64,000 bases of DNA from Diadema setosum (lineage: Eukaryota; Echinodermata; Echinoidea; Diadematoida; Diadematidae). This document shows positions 59,821 to 64,000 of this stretch, in pieces. Under the pieces are notes generated by a model. The model saw only the letters and a program-made list of their open reading frames with translations. It did no database searches and had not been told where the DNA came from. Positions within the stretch are counted from its first letter, which is position 1, and each line of letters begins with the position of its first letter. Location of the stretch: NCBI RefSeq assembly GCF_964275005.1, contig NC_092697.1, positions 16,893,638-16,957,637 of the forward strand, in the 5' to 3' direction. Made by a program: the position numbers and the translations under genes.

Positions 59821-62014
59821 GTAGATAGATAGATAGATGGATAGATAAATAGATAGATATTTAGATAATTAGATAGGAAGGTAGGTAGGTAGGTAGATAG
59901 ATAGACAGATAATCGGCAGGTGGGCAGACAGATAGAAAGACAGAAACAACTTATACATAGACAGAAAGATAGATAAATAAATATGCAAACATTTCCACAG
60001 TTACACCAACTCAACAAAAATGCTACTGACTGTCACAGGTACTGTCTGCTCACCTCTTTTCGTCCCAAATGATCCCCTGTGCATCCCTGACTGAATGTTG
60101 TACACGTCAGCATGTCCTGTGCTCCAGCCAACAGCCACAAAGTTGCCACATGACGAAATATCAATGGCCTGTCAAGATAAATATTATCACAAAATCAGCT
60201 GTGTACTGCAAAAATATTGGTCTCACAGAAAATCTTCCTCTTAATATAGCACTTGTGACGAAAAAAAAAATGTGCTTAGTAGTATCTAGGTTTACTTGGT
60301 TCATTTTATTGGTAAAGAAAGGGGATAATTACAGGGCCTGTAATAAAGTGTCATAGGAATCTCCTAACCCTTAACCTTAACTCACTAAATCATAAAGGTA
60401 CAACTGTATGACCCTTGCCCCTTGTCATTCTTTGTAACTGAAGAGAGTGCAAATGACTTTTATCATACAATGTACATTTCTCATAGCTCTGTTGTACATA
60501 AGAATTGGTACAACACAAAGTAACTGTACTCATCTAGTCAAAAGAGTTTTCTTTTGTTTCCCTCTAAACAGCATCAAACACTTTCCAGAGCTCTCCAGAT
60601 AATGTCCATATTCAATGCAGAGACAGTCTGCATGAAGATGAAGAACTCACTGTGGCCTCCACTCCATGTTGACCTTTGAACCGGTCATGTTTCAGCTTGT
60701 GTTTGCCCATGGTGGTGTGCTGGTAGTTCCAGGTGGTAACCATGGGCGTGGCCTGGTGACACGCTGCGATGGTGTCCCACTCTCCCTCATGACTCTTCTC
60801 TGCACAGTAGATGAACGTTGAAGAGCAAAGTAAGAGAGAATACAAGGAACAAACGTCATGTTGATTGCATTATCCATTATCATCATTAATTCGGCTCAGC
60901 ACTTGGCATATCCACTTGCTTGTTTCTGTGCTCCCCTTGCACAGATATTCCCAAATCAACTGTCAGGAAGTAGGATTACGCACAAGATATACTCTCTTCC
61001 AATTGTATAGAGTACCAAAGTGTGATGTCACAACCATTCATTACCACGGAAACTGGTTCTAAACAACTTCACACAGCCTCTTATAGCAGCCTCAAAGGCC
61101 CGAATTCACTAAGGTGGTGCAATCTTTGTCCATGGTTTAAACCATGGACAAAGACCATAGTCTGTATGGGGTGCCAGGTGTCGCATCGCCTATTTCATTA
61201 CGAAATCAGACATTTTGTCGACGCAATGTCGACAAAATGTCTGATTTCGTGAAGAAATAGGCCATTCAACACTTGGCGCCCCATTCAAAACTACGGTCTT
61301 TGTCCATGGTTTAAACCATGGACAAAGATTGCACCACCTTCGTGAATTCGGGCCCATGAGCCTTGGCTGCTGTGTAGACGCTCCAGGTTTCGAGAAGCAA
61401 CTTTTTTGCCAATCGGAAAGTTAATCACTGAAGTTCATCACCAGCTATTGTAAACAAATGAGACGTTGTGACCAACCGCCGCTGATAATGCAACTCAACT
61501 TGCAACACTTTCATGCTCAGTCATGTTTGTGGCTGCATAGGAAACTCAAAAGCCCGTGCTGTTTATCAGAGGGAAACTGGGTTACAATGAAAATGGCCAA
61601 TAAGGGCCTGCTTTAGGTGGGCAGTGCAGAGCAGTACACTGTATAAACAAGACAAGCGACTGCTTTTTCCAGCGGGTTTTTAACCTCCCCGAGGAGGCTC
61701 CATATTTCGCCAGCAGTACAAATGGGGTATAAGATAAGTGGAAAAGCATCTGGAAGAAAGCCCAAGATTAACAGGAATGAAGGACCTTTGTTGCTGCTCT
61801 ACATACCTGGAGGCATAATGTGCAATGAGAAGGTGAGTAAATGCTCTCTCCACCTCACACCTACCTGCTGCAAAGGCTGTAATTGGTCTCATGCGGCGCA
61901 TTTCTCGCCTCGATCCTTTCTTCTTTCCCATAGTCCTGTTGTAAGCTGCCATGCCGAGGTCTTTGTTGGCCTTGTCAGTGACCGTTGAAAATGACTTGAG
62001 GGTACTATCCTGGC
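48415..62014 (-). CDS. WDR36: WDR36/UTP21, small-subunit processome WD-repeat protein (C-terminal 560 residues, partial)
   Basis: Nucleolar protein of 18S rRNA processing. Exons on the minus strand: 62014-61865, 60799-60651, 60168-60054, 58502-58337, 56600-56492, 55744-55665, 54895-54788, 53896-53799, 53086-52920, 51674-51558, 50514-50427, 49965-49778, 48564-48415. All junctions are GT/AG and every phase agrees, giving 560 codons plus a stop with no interruption. Landmarks matching WDR36: QDSTLKSFSTVTDKANKDLG, TAIDISSCGNFVAVGWS, HRGSFGTKRAHQGAIRGLAI, GGADCQLKFWNFK, VRKFSGHRNRITDM, SMDCTVRTWDLP, HVDDLGIYLW, AAPFFLPTIAGL, LEMRSLDPIGGGS, RDFELVQAYLSRFLQ and FDQSLCLINYLKSAKL at the end. The first part is second-propeller WD repeats; the last four or five exons form the Utp21 domain. 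The N-terminal half (about 390 residues in human WDR36) is not in the window and should lie beyond 64,000. Confidence 0.95.
48974..49397. mobile_element. TTAA-flanked MITE (TIR AGGCACATGGTCCC), 424 bp
   Basis: The left end AGGCACATGGTCCCGG and the right end, which reads AGGCACATAGTCCCTG in reverse, are inverted, with TTAA at 48,970-48,973 and 49,398-49,401. The body is GC-richer than the flanks. It lies in the last WDR36 intron. Confidence 0.8.
51759..51960. repeat. Inverted-repeat element, 202 bp (CAGTAAAGTGGACATTTTCATG ends)
   Basis: The left ACAGTAAAGTGGACATTTTC and the reverse of the right end (CTGTAAAAGTGGATATTTTC) are imperfect inverted termini around a non-coding body in a WDR36 intron. 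Confidence 0.55.
52010..52130. repeat. Dispersed GTCCTTGGGACCAGCAG repeat, copy 2 (reverse)
   Basis: Reverse complement of the block at 46,800-46,980, in a WDR36 intron. Confidence 0.6.
52347..52435. repeat. (AAC)n microsatellite
   Basis: About 28 uninterrupted AAC units. Open frames reading polyglutamine, polyasparagine or polyleucine through it are artefacts of the repeat. Confidence 0.97.
52516..52567. repeat. (GTT)n/(GCT)n microsatellite, complementary to the AAC run
   Basis: About eleven GTT units continuing into mixed GCT/GTT. It lies 80 bases from the (AAC)n run and is its reverse complement. Confidence 0.95.
55768..55798. repeat. Short (TTCAA)n tract
   Basis: Imperfect ATTCA/TTCAA units next to exon 55,744-55,665 of WDR36, within the upstream intron. 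Confidence 0.7.
56856..57182. mobile_element. Foldback element, copy 1 (GGCCCGAATTCACGAAGGTGGT ends)
   Basis: A 327-bp element whose two halves are imperfect reverse complements. From the outside: GGCCCGAATTCACGAAGGTG, then CCATGGTTTAAACCATGG (itself a perfect palindrome, present in both arms), CGCCAAGTGTCGCA, and a centre of repeated ATTTCGTNACGAAAT-type palindromes. There is no coding capacity. A second copy is at 61,097-61,354. Confidence 0.85.
57590..57770. repeat. Imperfect hairpin (ACGAGATTTCGCAC arms)
   Basis: The left arm ACGAGATTTCGCACGAAGTG and the reverse of the right arm (ACGAGATTTCGCACTCGGTG) enclose TTCAATGAGGCGAAACCGAG, extended outward by TATACAAATAGTG-type words. It overlaps the left end of the element at 57,762-58,198. 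Confidence 0.65.
57762..58198. mobile_element. TIR element with TTATACAACGTCCAAGTAGATC ends
   Basis: The left TTATACAACGTCCAAGTAGA and the right end, reading the same in reverse complement, continue as inverted repeats through GGAGGATTGTTGG, about 50 bases in all. The 437-bp body has no transposase. It is in a WDR36 intron and forms a composite with the adjoining hairpin. Confidence 0.7.
58811..59507. mobile_element. TGTGACC-ended MITE, copy B (reverse orientation)
   Basis: Ends are TGTGACCCCTTGCAACAAAA at left and GTTGTAGCGGGTCACA at right. The inside is the reverse complement of the element at 39,778-40,536: shared words include GACCAATGAGATCA, CCAATCAGTGACCAGGATG and TCAAAATTTCGGCAGATGAT-like sequence. 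The TA flanks are no longer clear. Confidence 0.85.
59774..59930. repeat. (GATA)n / (GTAG)n microsatellite
   Basis: A long, increasingly impure GATA tract with GTAG units near 59.88 kb, in a WDR36 intron. Confidence 0.95.
61097..61354. mobile_element. Foldback element, copy 2 (GGCCCGAATTCAC ends)
   Basis: A 258-bp relative of 56,856-57,182 with the same outer GGCCCGAATTCACNAAGGTGGT, the same CCATGGTTTAAACCATGG in each arm and a shorter centre (ACATTTTGTCGACGCAATGT). It lies in the first visible WDR36 intron. Confidence 0.85.
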
Positions 62015-62287
62015 CTGGTGTGCGGGGAAAGAGGGATGAAACAAAGGTAATATCTTTGAGGGTACACAGCTTTTCGTCTGGGTGATATACTGATGGAAAT
62101 CTTAGAGGGAAGTTTCCCAAAATACACATGTGGATTGAGTGAGCACAGCAATATATGTAGAACACATCAGTGACAGTATGAGGAAAATTGGGCAATCTGT
62201 TCAAAGGATATGAAGTTTCAAAATTTTGGTGTCACCATAGCTGGATGGAAAGACCACAGCGATTGTAAGTCACTGCAGAACACAATA

Positions 62288-62979
62288 TGTGACCGTGCAT
62301 CACAAACCGAACAAAAAGTCGCAAGCAGTGATTTTGTGTGAGGACTGAAAATAGGTGAAATTGGTCAACCTAACCAATATTGAATTTTTCATATTTTCTG
62401 AAAGAGCAAGTCTTCTTCTGCATCATGTAAAAGTTTGGGATCATAAAACAAACAGGAATTTGAGTTTTCAGCAGGTTTTCTCGAACACTTTTTGGTGGAA
62501 TAGTGTTATTTGGTGTTTCTCTTAATAGAGCCCTCTTTTCGTTTCTTAAAGACCCTGTCCATACTCGTCACTTTCAACTCCAATAACTTTGGAAAGATTA
62601 ATGCTACTGCTTTGAAAGTTGGCATTAATCATTTACTGAATAAGTTAAGGAAGCATGCTTAATTTCAGCTTATTCTGATAATTCCTTCATTGTTGTTGCT
62701 CCAGTGGTCAACATCTTGTTTTTTGGTTCCATTCATCCCACAGCTATGGCTTAGTAAAGATTAAGCGCTTGAATAGATCCTGTACTTCAGAGCCTGTTTT
62801 CTCAGTTTGCACTTACCAGAGTGTGTCCTTTCTTTCCACTATTTAGATAGGTTAGAAGAGTCCATTTCAATTGAGTTATACATCATTTTAAAGCTTAGAG
62901 TCTGCTCTTTCAGAATCTGCTCTTAACTAAAAAATCCATGTCTGGCGACTTTTTGTTGGTTTTGTGATGCAGGGTCACA
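62288..62979. mobile_element. TGTGACC-ended MITE, related family (692 bp)
   Basis: The left TGTGACCGTGCATCACAAAC and the reverse of the right end (TGTGACCCTGCATCACAAAA) form inverted termini of about 40 bases, both containing CAACAAAAAGTCG-like sequence, with TA on each side. The outer seven bases equal those of copies A and B, but the body differs, so it is a sister family. Confidence 0.8.
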
Positions 62980-63260
62980 TATAAAGAAAATGAAGAGAAA
63001 TAAAGAGAAAGGGGGGGGGGGGGCGCTATATACTTTCACCAAGGCATGTTGTCTGGATAATTTTCTCCCGATTTAATGGCCTATTTTGCCACTTTTGCTT
63101 TTCCCGGAGATTATTTTGGAGATGACTGAATGGACTGTGTAAATCCCTCGTCATATTGACTTTGATGGAACAAGTGACATTGGACTCAAAAGCAAATAAG
63201 TAAGTACTTTTTCTATCGTACATCGCTGTTCTAGTCAAAGCACGTGTGACTGACTGTGAA

Positions 63261-64000
63261 ATGGCTGCACAGCATCCTCGCACAGCAAAGCCAGTGGGCT
63301 CTACGCCCGCGCCCTCCACTGAAGCTGCGGTGCTGCCGGTGGGCACCGCACCTGCGCCCTCCGGCCGCATGCTACACATGCCCAGTGAAAGTTCGATGCT
63401 TGCGGACATTTGGTCAAAAATGCCACTTCTTGAATCAGTTTCTTCAAAACTTGACAAACTGTGTGATAGAATAGAATAAGTGGAATCTAAGGTGGCTGAA
63501 ATTGAACACCATGTGTCAGAGATGGATCATGGTTTGAGTCATTTTGAACTTGATTTGGAGGAACTGAAATGTAAAATTGAATCTAAAGCAGACAAGTCCA
63601 CCATTGTCAAGCTTGAGACACAGATCGTAGATTTAGTCAATAGAAACAAAAGGAACAATGTAGTCCTACACAATGTGCCTGAAGGTGCGGAGGAGGATGC
63701 CTCAGATTGTAAGGCAGTGGTACATGCCTTTGTGCGCGACGCTCTTGGTATCCCGCACTCTATGGAGATCGATCGTGCCCATCGCACTCCGATGAGGATG
63801 ACGGTACGACCAGATGAACCCAGGGGAAACAAAAGACCGCGCCCCATCCACGTTCGCTTTTTGCGTTATGGAGACCGTGAATTGGTGCTGAAGACTGCTA
63901 TTATCAAACGTGGTGTAGAATTCGGTGGGAATCGTATTTTCGTATCGGACGACGTACACAAATCGACGCGCGAAAAACACCAACAGCTGATGAAAAAAGT
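63261..64000 (+). mobile_element. LINE ORF1 (L1-ORF1-like RRM type), 5' part, runs off the window
   Basis: It starts at ATG 63,261 (MAAQHPRTAKPVGSTPAPST). One in-frame TAA near 63,477 interrupts an otherwise continuous frame: heptad-like LDKLCDRIE and ELDLEELKCKIESKAD (coiled coil), then NNVVLHNVPEGAEED, IDRAHRTPMRM and RPRPIHVRFLRYGDRELVLK. This is the RRM-like order of L1-type ORF1 nucleic-acid chaperones. The good frame suggests a fairly young insertion on the strand opposite to WDR36, in its intron or 5' region. Confidence 0.75.

Noticed and set aside
59781-60017. 78-codon Tyr/Ile/Ser-repeat frame on the minus strand
   Set aside because: Translation of a (GATA)n microsatellite.
1-64000. 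CRISPR arrays, rRNA and tRNA genes
   Set aside because: No regular repeat-spacer structure, rRNA core sequence or tRNA cloverleaf was recognised. Tandem repeats present are simple microsatellites. Short tRNA genes could still be missed without a covariance-model search.

Overview
The window is eukaryotic and animal. It is AT-rich, has long introns, dense microsatellites and many small transposon relics, and carries two complete multi-exon genes and one partial gene, all on the minus strand. The mix of a chloride-dependent animal alpha-amylase, an SRCR/EGF/sushi receptor and a metazoan WDR36 points to a marine invertebrate deuterostome, most likely an echinoderm. That assignment is inference; no species can be read from the sequence alone.

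Region 1 (about 0.9-9.83 kb): a complete alpha-amylase gene with four coding exons (7085 down to 1186, 726 residues), a probable non-coding leader exon at about 9.75-9.80 kb and a TATA box at 9.82-9.83 kb. The catalytic triad and chloride ligands are present, and a cysteine-containing extension of about 218 residues follows the standard enzyme. Region 2 (9.83-14.84 kb): intergenic, with dispersed repeats and a striking 260-bp near-perfect palindrome at 11,997-12,256.

Region 3 (14.845-26.35 kb): a complete seven-exon gene whose splice phases all agree, predicting a 476-residue single-pass membrane protein: signal peptide, one six-cysteine SRCR domain, one EGF, one sushi, a transmembrane helix and a 207-residue proline/serine-rich tail with two YxxM motifs. 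It looks like an innate-immune or adhesion receptor that could signal through PI3-kinase. Upstream lie repeats and, at 28.5-28.64 kb, what looks like the last exon and poly(A) signals of an unidentified minus-strand gene. From 30.98 to 34.4 kb I recognise nothing.

Region 4 (34.7-46.3 kb): a plus-strand transposon graveyard. It holds broken Ty3/gypsy copies (gag, reverse transcriptase, RNase H, integrase), a 759-bp terminal-inverted-repeat element inserted in one of them, a decayed Mutator-type transposase, a second gypsy fragment and a LINE endonuclease fragment.

Region 5 (48.4-62.0 kb, running off the right edge): thirteen exons of WDR36/UTP21, a small-subunit processome protein, giving the C-terminal 560 or so residues in one consistent reading frame. 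Its introns hold several families of short inverted-repeat elements, and a LINE ORF1 begins at 63.26 kb on the plus strand.

The three genes share no obvious pathway. The amylase is a secreted digestive enzyme, the receptor is a cell-surface protein and WDR36 is nucleolar housekeeping. Short non-autonomous DNA transposons form a common layer: at least five inverted-repeat families are visible, several with two or three copies in this window.
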